This document shows, in pieces, positions 25,551 to 33,827 of a stretch of 64,000 nt of DNA. A program made the translations under genes and the position numbers. Positions within the stretch are counted from its first letter, which is position 1; every line of letters starts with the position of its first letter. The notes under the pieces were generated by a model. It was not told the DNA's origin, did no database searches, and saw only the letters and a list, made by a program, of their open reading frames with translations. Source of the stretch: Roseitalea sp. MMSF_3546 (lineage in GTDB: Bacteria; Pseudomonadota; Alphaproteobacteria; Rhizobiales; Rhizobiaceae). The stretch lies in contig NZ_JASHKB010000008.1 of the NCBI RefSeq assembly GCF_030732865.1, positions 93,659-157,658 on the forward strand, in the 5' to 3' direction.

Positions 25551-26372
25551 ATGGCAGACGTACAAACGCCACAGCCCGAAACGGGGGCGCCGCCGCCGGC
25601 CGGGACGTTGCCGACCGGCGAAGCGATCCTTCAGGTGAAGGGCCTCAACAAGCGCTTCGGCGGGCTGCAGGCGATCAACAACATCAATCTCGACGTCGCC
25701 AAGGGCTCGATCCACGCGATCATCGGGCCGAACGGGGCCGGCAAGTCGACCTTCCTGAACTGCCTGATCGGGCTGATCGAACCCGATACCGGCGAGATCC
25801 TGTTCGAGGGCAAGTCGATCAAGGGGCTCAAGCAGCACCGGATCATCCAGCGCGGCATCGCCCGCGTCTTCCAGACGCCGCAGATCTTTCCCGGCATGAG
25901 CCTGACCGAGAACGTCACCATAGCCGCGCTGTCCAAGCGCGACGGCGAGTTCCGGTTCAATCCGGTCACCCCGCTCAACGCGTCCAACTCGGCAACGGAG
26001 GAAGCGCAAAGCGTGCTGGCGCAGGTCGGGCTGGCCGATCAGCGCGATGTGGAGGCCGAGCATCTGTCGCGCGGCGACAAGCGCCGGCTGGAGCTTGCCA
26101 TCTGCATCGCCGCCCATGCCAAGCTGTTGCTGCTCGACGAGCCGACGGCCGGCATGTCGCGGCACGACACCAACCGGACCATCGACCTGCTGCGGCTGAT
26201 CTCGGAAAAGGGCATGACCAAGATCGTCATCGAGCACGACATGCATGTCGTCTTCTCGCTCGCCCAGCGCGTGTCCGTGCTCGCCCAGGGCGCGGTCATT
26301 GCCGACGGCACGCCCGAAGAGGTGCGCGGCAATCCGAAGGTCAAGGAAGCCTATCTGGGAGGAGCGCACTGA
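25551..26372 (+). CDS. livG: ABC transporter ATP-binding protein, LivG family
   Basis: A 273-residue ABC ATPase. Walker A is GPNGAGKSTFLN near residues 61-72, and Walker B is LLLLDEPTAG. The signature reads LSRGDKRRLELAI instead of the usual LSxGxQ, a form common in LivG. The H-loop is VIEHDMHVV. A 20-residue Pro-rich leader precedes the domain. It pairs with the LivF-type ATPase encoded next, whose start overlaps this stop (TGATG). Confidence 0.92.
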   Translation: MADVQTPQPETGAPPPAGTLPTGEAILQVKGLNKRFGGLQAINNINLDVAKGSIHAIIGPNGAGKSTFLNCLIGLIEPDTGEILFEGKSIKGLKQHRIIQRGIARVFQTPQIFPGMSLTENVTIAALSKRDGEFRFNPVTPLNASNSATEEAQSVLAQVGLADQRDVEAEHLSRGDKRRLELAICIAAHAKLLLLDEPTAGMSRHDTNRTIDLLRLISEKGMTKIVIEHDMHVVFSLAQRVSVLAQGAVIADGTPEEVRGNPKVKEAYLGGAH

Positions 26373-27127
26373 TGGCCATGGCCGATGCGATGGAGCGTCC
26401 CGAGGCGACGCGGACGGGCGGCCGGCCCTTCTTCTCGTGCCGGAACGTTGAGAGCTATTACGGGGAAAGCTACATCGTGCAGGGCGTGTCCTTCGACATC
26501 GCCGAAAACGAGATCGTCGCCCTGCTCGGCCGCAACGGTGCGGGAAAGACGTCGACGCTGCGCACGCTGGCCCGCGCCCAGGAGCCGCATCTGACGGCGG
26601 GCGAGATCTGGCTCGACGGCCAGGCGCTGCATTCCATGAAGGCCTATCAGGCCGCGCGCGCCGGCGTTCAGCTCGTCCCCGAAGACCGGCGCATCATCCC
26701 GGGCATCACGGTCGAGGAAAACCTCATCCTCGCACAGACAGTGGAGCCGCGCGGCTGGGAGATCGCCCAGATCTACGAGCTGTTTCCGCGGCTGGGCGAG
26801 CGCAAGCGCCAGGAGGCGAACACGCTTTCGGGCGGTGAGCAGCAGATGCTGGCCATCGCAAGGGCGCTGGCGCGGCAGATCAAGCTGCTGTTGCTCGACG
26901 AGCCCTATGAAGGCCTGGCGCCGACGATCGTCGAGGAAATCGAAAAGACGATGGAGGTCATCCGCCGGTCGGGAATCACGACGATCATCGTCGAGCAGAA
27001 CGCGCTTGCCGCGCTGCGGATCGCCGACAGTGCGGTCATCCTCGATATGGGCGAAGTCGTCTTCCGCGGAACGGCCCAGCAGGTTCTCGACAGCGAGGAT
27101 CTGCGCGAGCAATACCTGGCGGTGTGA
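26372..27127 (+). CDS. livF: ABC transporter ATP-binding protein, LivF family
   Basis: A 251-residue ABC ATPase. Walker A is GRNGAGKTSTLRT, the signature LSGGEQQMLAIARAL, Walker B LLLLDEPYEGLAP and the H-loop IIVEQN. The pattern LVPEDRRIIPGITVEEN is diagnostic for LivF. It ends the five-gene operon. The start at 26372 overlaps the livG stop. Confidence 0.92.
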   Translation: MAMADAMERPEATRTGGRPFFSCRNVESYYGESYIVQGVSFDIAENEIVALLGRNGAGKTSTLRTLARAQEPHLTAGEIWLDGQALHSMKAYQAARAGVQLVPEDRRIIPGITVEENLILAQTVEPRGWEIAQIYELFPRLGERKRQEANTLSGGEQQMLAIARALARQIKLLLLDEPYEGLAPTIVEEIEKTMEVIRRSGITTIIVEQNALAALRIADSAVILDMGEVVFRGTAQQVLDSEDLREQYLAV

Positions 27128-27220
27128 TCGCGTCCGCCGCCGGTCCGGCGACGGTCGGCCCGGTCGTGGAACCGGCGCGCGGCGCTTTCGTTATCCTCGC
27201 AAACCGGCAACGAGGAAACG

Positions 27221-27472
27221 ATGGCCAGACACGCGCAAGACCCGCAAAAACTCAAGCGCAGCGATCTCGCCGATGACGAGATGGGCAACAACGAACTTCA
27301 GGGCAACGATCAGGCCAATGTGCGCAACCAGCGCCAGGCCGTACCGGACGTCAAGCAGGAGCCGGACGACAACGTGATCGACAGCTTTGAAAAGATGGAC
27401 AAGCATGAACGCGCCCGGCGCGATCTTGGGGCGAGGGACGACCGGGACGACCGGGACGACGGCAAGGCGTGA
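27221..27472 (+). CDS. Small hydrophilic protein, 83 aa
   Basis: An 83-residue, highly charged protein rich in Asp, Asn, Gln, Lys and Arg, with no hydrophobic core, so it is likely disordered in solution (NNELQGNDQANVRNQRQAV; tail RDDRDDRDDGKA). A GAGGAAACG ribosome binding site precedes the ATG. I do not recognise a family. The composition recalls desiccation- or stress-linked small proteins, which would fit the surrounding genes, but this is only an impression. The tail contains a short GACCGGGACGAC tandem repeat. Confidence 0.6.
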   Translation: MARHAQDPQKLKRSDLADDEMGNNELQGNDQANVRNQRQAVPDVKQEPDDNVIDSFEKMDKHERARRDLGARDDRDDRDDGKA

Positions 27473-27508
27473 CCGGCCGGACGCCGATGCAGCGCGGTTG
27501 AGGCTCAG

Positions 27509-28174
27509 ATGGCTCATCGCCTGTCGATCCGAACGATCACGCCGCTCGCACGCAACGTCTACCAATACGATCTCGAAAGGCCCGAGGGCTTCGACTTCGA
27601 GCCCGGCCAGTGGGCGCATGTCGCCATCGACAAGCCGGGCTGGGAGGAAGCCGAGCGACCGTTCTCGTTCACCGGCCTGCCCGACTGGGACCGGCTGCAG
27701 TTCATGATCAAGAGCTATCCGGACAAGGGCGACGTGACCAAGCAACTTGCGCGGCTGGTCGTTGGCGACCGGCTGATCGTGGGAGCGCCCCATGGCTCGA
27801 TCCGCTACAGGGGGCCGGGGGTCTTCATCGCCGGCGGTGCGGGGGTCACGCCGTTCGTGCCCATCCTTCGCGCACTCGACCGCGATGATGCGCTGGCCGG
27901 ACATCGGCTGTTCCTGGCCAACAAGCGCACGCGGGATATCTTTCCCCATAACGTTCTCGACACCATGGCAGGGCTCGACGTCATGCATGTGCTGTCGCAC
28001 GAGCGCATCACCGAGCATGCTCATGGCATGATCGACCGGCAATTCCTGTCCCGCTATGTCGATGACCTTTCGCAGACATTTTACGTGTGCGGGCCGCCGC
28101 AGATGGCCGAGGACGTCCGTGCGACGCTTGTGGAAATGGGCGCCGATCCCGATGCTCTCGTGGTTGACGGATAG
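27509..28174 (+). CDS. Ferredoxin-NADP+ reductase-like flavoprotein
   Basis: A 221-residue protein of the FNR superfamily. The FAD-binding motif RPFSFTG lies at about residues 50-56, the NAD(P)-binding GGAGVTPFVPILRAL near 110-124, and CGPPQM near 195-200. No iron-sulfur domain is attached, so it needs a separate ferredoxin, flavodoxin or other partner that is not in the neighbourhood. It probably moves electrons between NAD(P)H and that partner. Confidence 0.85.
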   Translation: MAHRLSIRTITPLARNVYQYDLERPEGFDFEPGQWAHVAIDKPGWEEAERPFSFTGLPDWDRLQFMIKSYPDKGDVTKQLARLVVGDRLIVGAPHGSIRYRGPGVFIAGGAGVTPFVPILRALDRDDALAGHRLFLANKRTRDIFPHNVLDTMAGLDVMHVLSHERITEHAHGMIDRQFLSRYVDDLSQTFYVCGPPQMAEDVRATLVEMGADPDALVVDG

Positions 28175-28275
28175 GCCCGTCCGTGGCGGCACGCCCCGGC
28201 CGGGCAAAAGCCCAAACCCGGGCATCGCAACGGGCATCGGTCCGATGCGATTGCCGTTACAAAGGAGACACCGAG

Positions 28276-28731
28276 ATGCGCGCACCGCTCAACATCGATC
28301 TGCTTTCCGACAAGCTGACCGCCCTTGCAACGCTGCAGACACGCCATGTCGACGCAGCCAAGGGATATGAGGAAGCGGCCAAGCGCGACGAGGGCGAGAT
28401 CGCCGCGGTGTGCCAGTCGCTGGCCGAGTTGCACAACGAGCAGGCCGAAACGCTCTCGAGGATCCTCATCGCCAATGGCGGCGAACCCGATGCGGACGGA
28501 TCGTGGCTTTCGCTGGTGCACAGATCCGTCCTGACGGTCCGCGATTGGGCCGACCGGCTCGACCAGGACATGCTCAACGGTTTCATCGACGGCGAAAAGC
28601 GCATTCTGGAGCAGTTCGATACCGTCCTCGACCAGACGGGCTGGAGCGATGACGAGCGGCGCCAGCTCGTCGCCCAACGCGACCGCATCGAAGCCGAGAT
28701 CGGCCGTTTGCGCTGGATGAGCGGGGAGTGA
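28276..28731 (+). CDS. DUF2383 ferritin-like four-helix protein
   Basis: A 151-residue all-alpha protein. Residues 10-60 (KLTALATLQTRHVDAAKGYE) and later helices give the pattern of DUF2383/PA2169-type ferritin-like domains. No complete di-iron ligand set (two ExxH) is obvious, so metal binding is uncertain. The start is at 28276 after AAAGGAGAC. Related proteins are often near DUF892 and PRC-barrel genes in stress-linked clusters. Confidence 0.7.
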   Translation: MRAPLNIDLLSDKLTALATLQTRHVDAAKGYEEAAKRDEGEIAAVCQSLAELHNEQAETLSRILIANGGEPDADGSWLSLVHRSVLTVRDWADRLDQDMLNGFIDGEKRILEQFDTVLDQTGWSDDERRQLVAQRDRIEAEIGRLRWMSGE

Positions 28732-28767
28732 GCGCGCGCCGGCAGTCCGTCCGGTCGCGGCCTGCGG

Positions 28768-29217
28768 TCAGCTCAAGACCGGCTTTTGCTCCCAGTAGCC
28801 GGGCAGGCCGCCGCAATAGGTGGGAACGTTGATCGAATCGTCGACCGCAGCATACATCAGCGCGTCGGGATAGCCGATCCGCACGCTCTCGCCGTCTTCG
28901 CCATCGCCCGGCTCGTACACGCCGGTGTAAAGCGCCTTGAGAACGCGCTTGCGCAGCGGCTCGGGGATCGGGTCGCGCTGGGCCACGGCGCGCCTGTCGC
29001 CTTCCGGCATGCGGTTGGCCAGACGGGTCAGCAGCGTCCGGGGCAGCGGGTCGAACCCCGACAGTTCACGGCAACGGGCGGCGAAGTCGGCGAAACCGAT
29101 GAAATCGCCGGCGCCCGGTGCGGGCTGTGCCGCCGCCGTGATCGGGGCCAGAAAGGCGGCCGTGCCCAGCATGGTGAAGCTGCGGCGGGTGAGGCGGTGT
29201 CGGTCGTCCATCGTCAT
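28768..29217 (-). CDS. Sugar/alcohol dehydrogenase complex small subunit
   Basis: A 149-residue protein with a twin-arginine signal (LTRRSFTMLGTAAFLA). The C-terminus contains CGGLPGYWEQKPVL, a pattern shared with the small subunits of membrane-bound sorbitol/fructose dehydrogenases. In that family this subunit escorts the FAD subunit through the Tat system. The ATG at 29217 overlaps the cytochrome gene stop as ATGA. It is third in an operon of GMC oxidoreductase, cytochrome c and small subunit. Confidence 0.8.
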   Translation of the reverse strand: MTMDDRHRLTRRSFTMLGTAAFLAPITAAAQPAPGAGDFIGFADFAARCRELSGFDPLPRTLLTRLANRMPEGDRRAVAQRDPIPEPLRKRVLKALYTGVYEPGDGEDGESVRIGYPDALMYAAVDDSINVPTYCGGLPGYWEQKPVLS

Positions 29218-29903
29218 TGTTCCTGCTTGGCCGTCCATGCGCCATAATAGTCGGCGACGGCCTGGATTTCGCTCTGGCTGAGCTGGCCGGCATAGGCGCG
29301 CATGCGGCCCATGGTGTCCGAGCGCCGTTCGCCATTGGCATAGCGGCGCAGTTCATGGGCCAGATAGGCCGCATCCTGACCGTAAAGGACCGGGGCCAAC
29401 CGCCCGCTTTGTTGTGCGGAGGGGCCGTGGCACGAAGCGCAGGGCGGAACGCCGCGTTCCCAGGCGCCTTCCAGGGCAAGGGCGCGGCCGTTCTCGTTCA
29501 GCTCGTCGGATGCCGGGGCCTGCCATTGGCCGGCGGGCGCATCGGCGTAAAGGCGGGCCATGGCCGGCGCGCCGCCTTCGCCCAGGGCGGTGGCGGTCGA
29601 CTGCATTTGCCGATGCTTGCGAAGGCCGAGCCGAAAGGCATCGAGCTGGCGGTCCAGATAGCGGGCGGGCTGGCCGTCCAGATCGGGAAAGGGTGTCTGC
29701 ATCGTGCTCTGCCGGCCGGGAAGCGCCTGGCCGCTGCCGTGGCAGGACGAGCATTCCAGCAGCACATCGGCCGACTGGCCGGGGGAGGGGGACGTGGCCG
29801 CGACGATCGCCGCACCGGCAACCAGGCCCAGGCCGAGCGCCAGTCGGGCGATACGGCAAGGGCCGACGGCGCGTGCCGGCCCGCTTGCAGGCAGATGGGT
29901 CAT
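29214..29903 (-). CDS. Di-haem cytochrome c, dehydrogenase complex
   Basis: A 229-residue cytochrome with a membrane-anchor/signal segment at about 15-37 (IARLALGLGLVAGAAIVAA) and two haem-binding sites, CSSCH near residue 53 and CASCH near 152. Likely methionine ligands lie downstream of each. It would accept electrons from the GMC subunit encoded upstream. Fructose dehydrogenase-type complexes carry a three-haem subunit, so this one is shorter. The ATG at 29903 overlaps the GMC stop (ATGA). Confidence 0.88.
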   Translation of the reverse strand: MTHLPASGPARAVGPCRIARLALGLGLVAGAAIVAATSPSPGQSADVLLECSSCHGSGQALPGRQSTMQTPFPDLDGQPARYLDRQLDAFRLGLRKHRQMQSTATALGEGGAPAMARLYADAPAGQWQAPASDELNENGRALALEGAWERGVPPCASCHGPSAQQSGRLAPVLYGQDAAYLAHELRRYANGERRSDTMGRMRAYAGQLSQSEIQAVADYYGAWTAKQEQ

Positions 29904-31516
29904 TGCGGCCGTGCCTGCCGCACGATCTTGTCGGCCATGCGCACGGCAAGGGCGGCGATCGTCAGCGTCGAATTGACCGATGAGCCGGACGGAAAGGTGC
30001 TCGACGAGGAAATCCACAGATTGGGATGGTCATGGGTGCGGCAGTCGCCGTCGACGACGCTGTCGCCGGGATCCTCGCCCATGATGGTCGCGCCCATGAT
30101 GTGGTTGTTGCCGGAAAACCCGGTGTCGTGCTCGACCTCGTCGGCGCCGTAGAGCTCGGCCAGCCGCTCGGCGAAACGGTGCGCCTCGCGGATCGACGCC
30201 CAGGTGTAGTCATCGACGCGGTAGTGGATCTCCGGGCGGGGAATGCCGAGCTTGTCGGTGAGCTTGTCGGTCGACGGCACGATGCGGTTGGACGGATCGG
30301 GCAGTTGCTCGTGCAACCCCCAAAGGATCATGCGGTGGGTCGAACGGTAGCGCACCTGTTCGCGCAACGCCTCGCCGGTCAGGCCTTCATCGATCGCCTC
30401 GGGCGTCACCCAGCCGACAATGTTGAAGTTGCTGGGCTGCAGCTTGCGGGCGGCGGTGGTGCGACGGAAGTCGCCATCGCGCATCGAGACCAGCCCGGAC
30501 AGGATCATCGGGCCGCGGCCCGGCCACACCGGCTCGGCGCTGTACCAGCGGCTGCCCGAGCCGGGATGGTCCATCAGGTTGCGGCCGACCATGTCGGAGG
30601 AATTGCCCACGCCCTCGGGCGCGTTGTCCTGGGTCGACATCAGCATGATCTTCGGCCCCTCGATCCCGTTGGCCGCAAGCACGAACCGCTCCGCCTCGAT
30701 CCGGAACTCCTCGGCCTGCGGCGTCAGGTAGCGGGCGGCCACGATCCGGCCGTCATCGCCGACCTCGAGGAAGTGGACCACGGCGTTGGTGATCAGTTCG
30801 GCGCCGGCCGCCTCGGCCTTTTCGACCGTCATGTTGCCCGAATACTGTGCGCCGATCGGACACAGCGGCATGCAGTTGGCGTTGCCGCAACACGGCGGCC
30901 GGCCATCCCAGATCTGGCTGTGATTGCGTGCCTGCGGGGCCGGGATCACCACTTCGCCGAGCTGTTCGGCATTGTTCTTGAATACCTGGTCAAGATAGCT
31001 CAGCGGCGCGGCGGGCAACGGATAGGGCTGCGAACGGGGACCGTCGAAGGGCGCATCGTCCGGTCCGGCAACGCCAAGCTCGAGTTCGGCCTGGTAATAC
31101 CACGGCTCGATCTCGTCATAGCCGATCGGCCAGTCGCGCCCGACGCCATAGAGCGATTTGATCCGCATGTCGTTGGGGATGAAACGCCATGTCGCCGCGC
31201 CCCAGTGCCAGGTCGTGCCGCCGACGGCGCGGATGTATTGCTGATCGTAGGGATCGGGGCCCTTCTGGACGAGGTAGTCGTCGGTGCGCGGCATGCCGGG
31301 CTGCGGCGCATGCTCGACCACGGGGTAGGGCGCCATGAGAGACTGGTTCGCCGCCTGCCGGAAGCGCTCGAGCATCTCGGCACGGTCAAGGCGCGGCCCG
31401 CAATCGAGGATGGTCACCCGCATGCCCGCCTCCGCCGCCCGCTTGGCGACCAGAGCCCCGGCAACGCCGGCTCCGATCACGCACAGCTCAGGGCTTTGCG
31501 GCAAGGTGGTCGTCAT
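29900..31516 (-). CDS. GMC-family FAD oxidoreductase, first copy
   Basis: A 538-residue flavoprotein. The FAD-binding motif is VIGAGVAGALVAKRAAEAG at about residues 12-30. The C-terminal GMC_oxred_C domain includes GNNHIMGATIMGEDP and FPSGSSVNSTLTIAALAVRM. It belongs to the gluconate/sorbitol dehydrogenase side of the family rather than to choline dehydrogenases. It oxidises a sugar, polyol or alcohol in the periplasm, exported together with the small subunit, and passes electrons to the cytochrome. The substrate is unknown. The start at 31516 fits the FAD motif position. Confidence 0.88.
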   Translation of the reverse strand: MTTTLPQSPELCVIGAGVAGALVAKRAAEAGMRVTILDCGPRLDRAEMLERFRQAANQSLMAPYPVVEHAPQPGMPRTDDYLVQKGPDPYDQQYIRAVGGTTWHWGAATWRFIPNDMRIKSLYGVGRDWPIGYDEIEPWYYQAELELGVAGPDDAPFDGPRSQPYPLPAAPLSYLDQVFKNNAEQLGEVVIPAPQARNHSQIWDGRPPCCGNANCMPLCPIGAQYSGNMTVEKAEAAGAELITNAVVHFLEVGDDGRIVAARYLTPQAEEFRIEAERFVLAANGIEGPKIMLMSTQDNAPEGVGNSSDMVGRNLMDHPGSGSRWYSAEPVWPGRGPMILSGLVSMRDGDFRRTTAARKLQPSNFNIVGWVTPEAIDEGLTGEALREQVRYRSTHRMILWGLHEQLPDPSNRIVPSTDKLTDKLGIPRPEIHYRVDDYTWASIREAHRFAERLAELYGADEVEHDTGFSGNNHIMGATIMGEDPGDSVVDGDCRTHDHPNLWISSSSTFPSGSSVNSTLTIAALAVRMADKIVRQARPQ

Positions 31517-31635
31517 GAAGATGCTCCCGTTCGCCAAGCGCAACGCGCCGGCCAGAGGCTGGTTCCCGCCGAGCCCGAACACGCGAAAGGGCGCAGCCGT
31601 CCGCCGCGCCCCTTGTCTGCCGCCGCCCGGGGTGG

Positions 31636-32130
31636 TCAGGCGGCCTTCTGGTTGACATTGCCATTGGCGATCTGCGTCATCGTGCGATCGCCGCTATAGG
31701 CCGTGTCGAGATTCTTCTTGAGCTGCCCGGCATCCTCGGTCAGGCCCAGTCGCTGCGCGAAGGCCAGCGCCGTCCCGTAGCCGGCAATGGCGAAATGCGC
31801 CATACGCTGATACTGGGCCGCGATCATGGCATCGCGCGGATAGGGATCGTCGAATTCGGCTTCCAGCAGATCGTGCTTGATCTCGGCGACGATGCCTTCC
31901 ATCGCCTCGGAGTGTTCGGTTTCGGTGTCGGCACCGTGGCGCGCCAGGAGCTGCTCCATCTCCTTCATGCCCCGCCGGATGCCTTCGACGCCCGCATCGA
32001 GCGCGCTGACCAGATGCTCGTCCTTGGCGAGATTGGCCAGCCGGCGCGTCACCGCGAGCGCCTGACGGTCGGCGCTGTACATGTCCTGCAGCTGGTGCAG
32101 ATAGACGTCGTTGAGATTGCGTAGAGCCAT
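31636..32130 (-). CDS. DUF892 ferritin-like protein (YciE/YciF family)
   Basis: A 164-residue four-helix protein. The opening LNDVYLHQLQDMYSADRQAL and the segment ARHGADTETEHSEAMEGI are typical of the YciF/DUF892 family, induced by osmotic and general stress in enterobacteria. The metal ligands (Glu, His) in these helices are largely present. I chose the ATG at 32130 because its GGAG ribosome binding site is nine bases away, while the ATG at 32136 is only three bases from it. Confidence 0.85.
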   Translation of the reverse strand: MALRNLNDVYLHQLQDMYSADRQALAVTRRLANLAKDEHLVSALDAGVEGIRRGMKEMEQLLARHGADTETEHSEAMEGIVAEIKHDLLEAEFDDPYPRDAMIAAQYQRMAHFAIAGYGTALAFAQRLGLTEDAGQLKKNLDTAYSGDRTMTQIANGNVNQKAA

Positions 32131-32238
32131 GTGCATTGTCTCCGGTTTGGTTGCTGGCCGACCAACGGAGGGCAATGGCAATCGTTCCGGGCGGTCCGGG
32201 GACGGATCGCCGCGCCCGCAGGAGCGTTCGTGCCGCGG

Positions 32239-33111
32239 TCACCCGGTGTCGTCGGGCAGTGTGTCGTCGGGCAGTTCCTGGCGCACCTGGGCAAAGGCAA
32301 GGAAGGTGAAGATCAACGTACCGCCGACCACATTGCCCAGAAGCACCGGCACAAAGAACCCGAAGACCGCATCCATGAGCGGCAACTGGCCCAAAACCAT
32401 TAGATAGGCCATCTCGACCGACCCCGCCACGATATGGGTGAAGCCCGCAACGCCGATCAGCCAGGTGAACACGGCGATCACCCAGAAGCTGGCGGCGTTG
32501 GCCTGCGGAAGCATCCAGACAAGGGCGGCGATGAGGATGCCGGCCGGCACGCCCCGCGCGAAGCTCTCGAACGCCGGAATCTCCATGACGTGCCAGGCCA
32601 GATCGGCGATCGCCGCGGGCATTTCTTCGGGCATGACCGGCAAATACGCCATCGCGGTGGCCGCGATGAAACAGCCGATGACATTGGCCGCAAGGACGCC
32701 GGCCCACAGGCGCGCCAGGCGGCGCAGCCCGTCGATATCGGGCCTTGTCATCACCGGCAGCACTGTCATGATCGTGTTTTCGGTGAACAGTTGCATGCGG
32801 CCGAGCATGACCAGCAGAAAGCCGAAGCTGTAGCCGGCGTTCTCGATGATGTGACGCCATTCATTGTCCGGCAGGTAGGTTCGGAACGTGCCCTTGCCGA
32901 TGATCGAAAAGCTGATCAGGACGCCGGCCGCCACGCCCGACCAGAACAGGGAATTGAAGGGGCGGCGCAGTTCCTCCTCGCCGTCGCGGCGAATGACCTC
33001 GTGAATGAGCCGCGAGGACAGCTTGGAGGCGCGTTCGACGGATTTCTCCCTGGCTTCCTCGACAACCTCGGAGACTTCCTCACGCTCGGTCTTGGGCGGC
33101 GGCGTGTTCAC
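32239..33111 (-). CDS. Formate/nitrite transporter family protein
   Basis: A 290-residue membrane protein with a charged cytoplasmic leader of about 45 residues and six helices (FWSGVAAGVLISFSIIG; LWAGVLAANVIGCFIAATAM). The FNT-type discontinuous helices are indicated by LFTENTIMTVLPVM and FTHIVAGSVEMAYL. Members are pentameric channels for small monovalent anions. The long N-terminal leader suggests the YfdC-like branch, of unknown substrate. Its start overlaps the preceding DUF4112 stop (ATGA). Confidence 0.88.
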   Translation of the reverse strand: MNTPPPKTEREEVSEVVEEAREKSVERASKLSSRLIHEVIRRDGEEELRRPFNSLFWSGVAAGVLISFSIIGKGTFRTYLPDNEWRHIIENAGYSFGFLLVMLGRMQLFTENTIMTVLPVMTRPDIDGLRRLARLWAGVLAANVIGCFIAATAMAYLPVMPEEMPAAIADLAWHVMEIPAFESFARGVPAGILIAALVWMLPQANAASFWVIAVFTWLIGVAGFTHIVAGSVEMAYLMVLGQLPLMDAVFGFFVPVLLGNVVGGTLIFTFLAFAQVRQELPDDTLPDDTG

Positions 33112-33512
33112 GCGGCTTCCCTTGCCCTGGCTGCTGCCGTCCTGCCGGTGAGTTCCTTGCGCAGGATCGCCATGTTGCGGAGATTGGCCTTGAAGCCGAG
33201 GTCGAAGATGTCGCCGACAAGCGGGATCGATCCGATCACGTAGTCGATACCGGTATTGGCGGCCATCTGCGCCAGCCGGTGCCGGCGCACACCCATCTTG
33301 TGCCCGCGCCAGATCATCCAGGCCGAAGGCGCGGCCACCAGCGTGTCGCCAATGCCCGGAACCAGGCCGACCAGCGTATCCAGGCCGAACCGGATCGGTG
33401 TGCCGGGAATGCGAAAGCGGCTGTCGAGGGTGTCGGCGAGCCGGTCCAGGCGGACAAGCTCCCGCTCGATGTCGCGGTCGACGACATCCTGACGTGGCAA
33501 GGTTTCCGACAT
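33108..33512 (-). CDS. DUF4112 membrane protein
   Basis: A 134-residue protein with the DUF4112 pattern: RLADTLDSRFRIPGTPIRFG, LVGLVPGIGDTL and IGSIPLVGDIFDLGFKANL. It has one or two hydrophobic segments. The function of the family is unknown. Its stop overlaps the FNT channel start, so the two are made together. Confidence 0.82.
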   Translation of the reverse strand: MSETLPRQDVVDRDIERELVRLDRLADTLDSRFRIPGTPIRFGLDTLVGLVPGIGDTLVAAPSAWMIWRGHKMGVRRHRLAQMAANTGIDYVIGSIPLVGDIFDLGFKANLRNMAILRKELTGRTAAARAREAA

Positions 33513-33526
33513 GGCCGATGAACGCC

Positions 33527-33680
33527 TCAGCCTCGATTTGGTTCCTGGGGCTGCCGACGCGACAGGGCCTTCATGGCCGGCCAGGCCGTCATGCCGTGCA
33601 GGACGATCGAAGCCGTGACGACGGCCGCGGTCGCGTGCCAGTAGACCGGTTCGCCGGTGCGCTCCTGGACCGGTCGGATT
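33527..33680 (-). pseudogene. Possible remnant of a cation:proton antiporter C-terminus
   Basis: In the 315-base gap between DUF4112 and the RND adaptor gene, a minus-strand frame ending with TGA at 33527 encodes VYWHATAAVVTASIVLHGMT followed by AWPAMKALSRRQ. This looks like the last transmembrane helix of CPA1/NhaP antiporters, whose C-terminal regions carry a similar S-I-x-x-H-G-x-T-A pattern. No upstream start or other antiporter domains are visible; the rest appears deleted. Its boundaries upstream are uncertain. Confidence 0.35.
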
Positions 33681-33827
33681 CCGGCTGCGTCACGGCCCGC
33701 GCGGTGATGCTCGGCAGAGCCGGGGTCCGTTGGCCGCTCAATGCGGCTGGCTTGGTTGCGGTTCCGGCTTGGCCTGCGCGAATGCGCGCGGGCCGGAACG
33801 CTTGGCCGCCGCCACGGTTATTGCGCC

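Noticed and set aside
27400..27470. Short GACCGGGACGAC repeats near the end of the 83-aa gene
   Set aside because: Only a few units that encode the RDD tail; too short to be a CRISPR or other repeat array.
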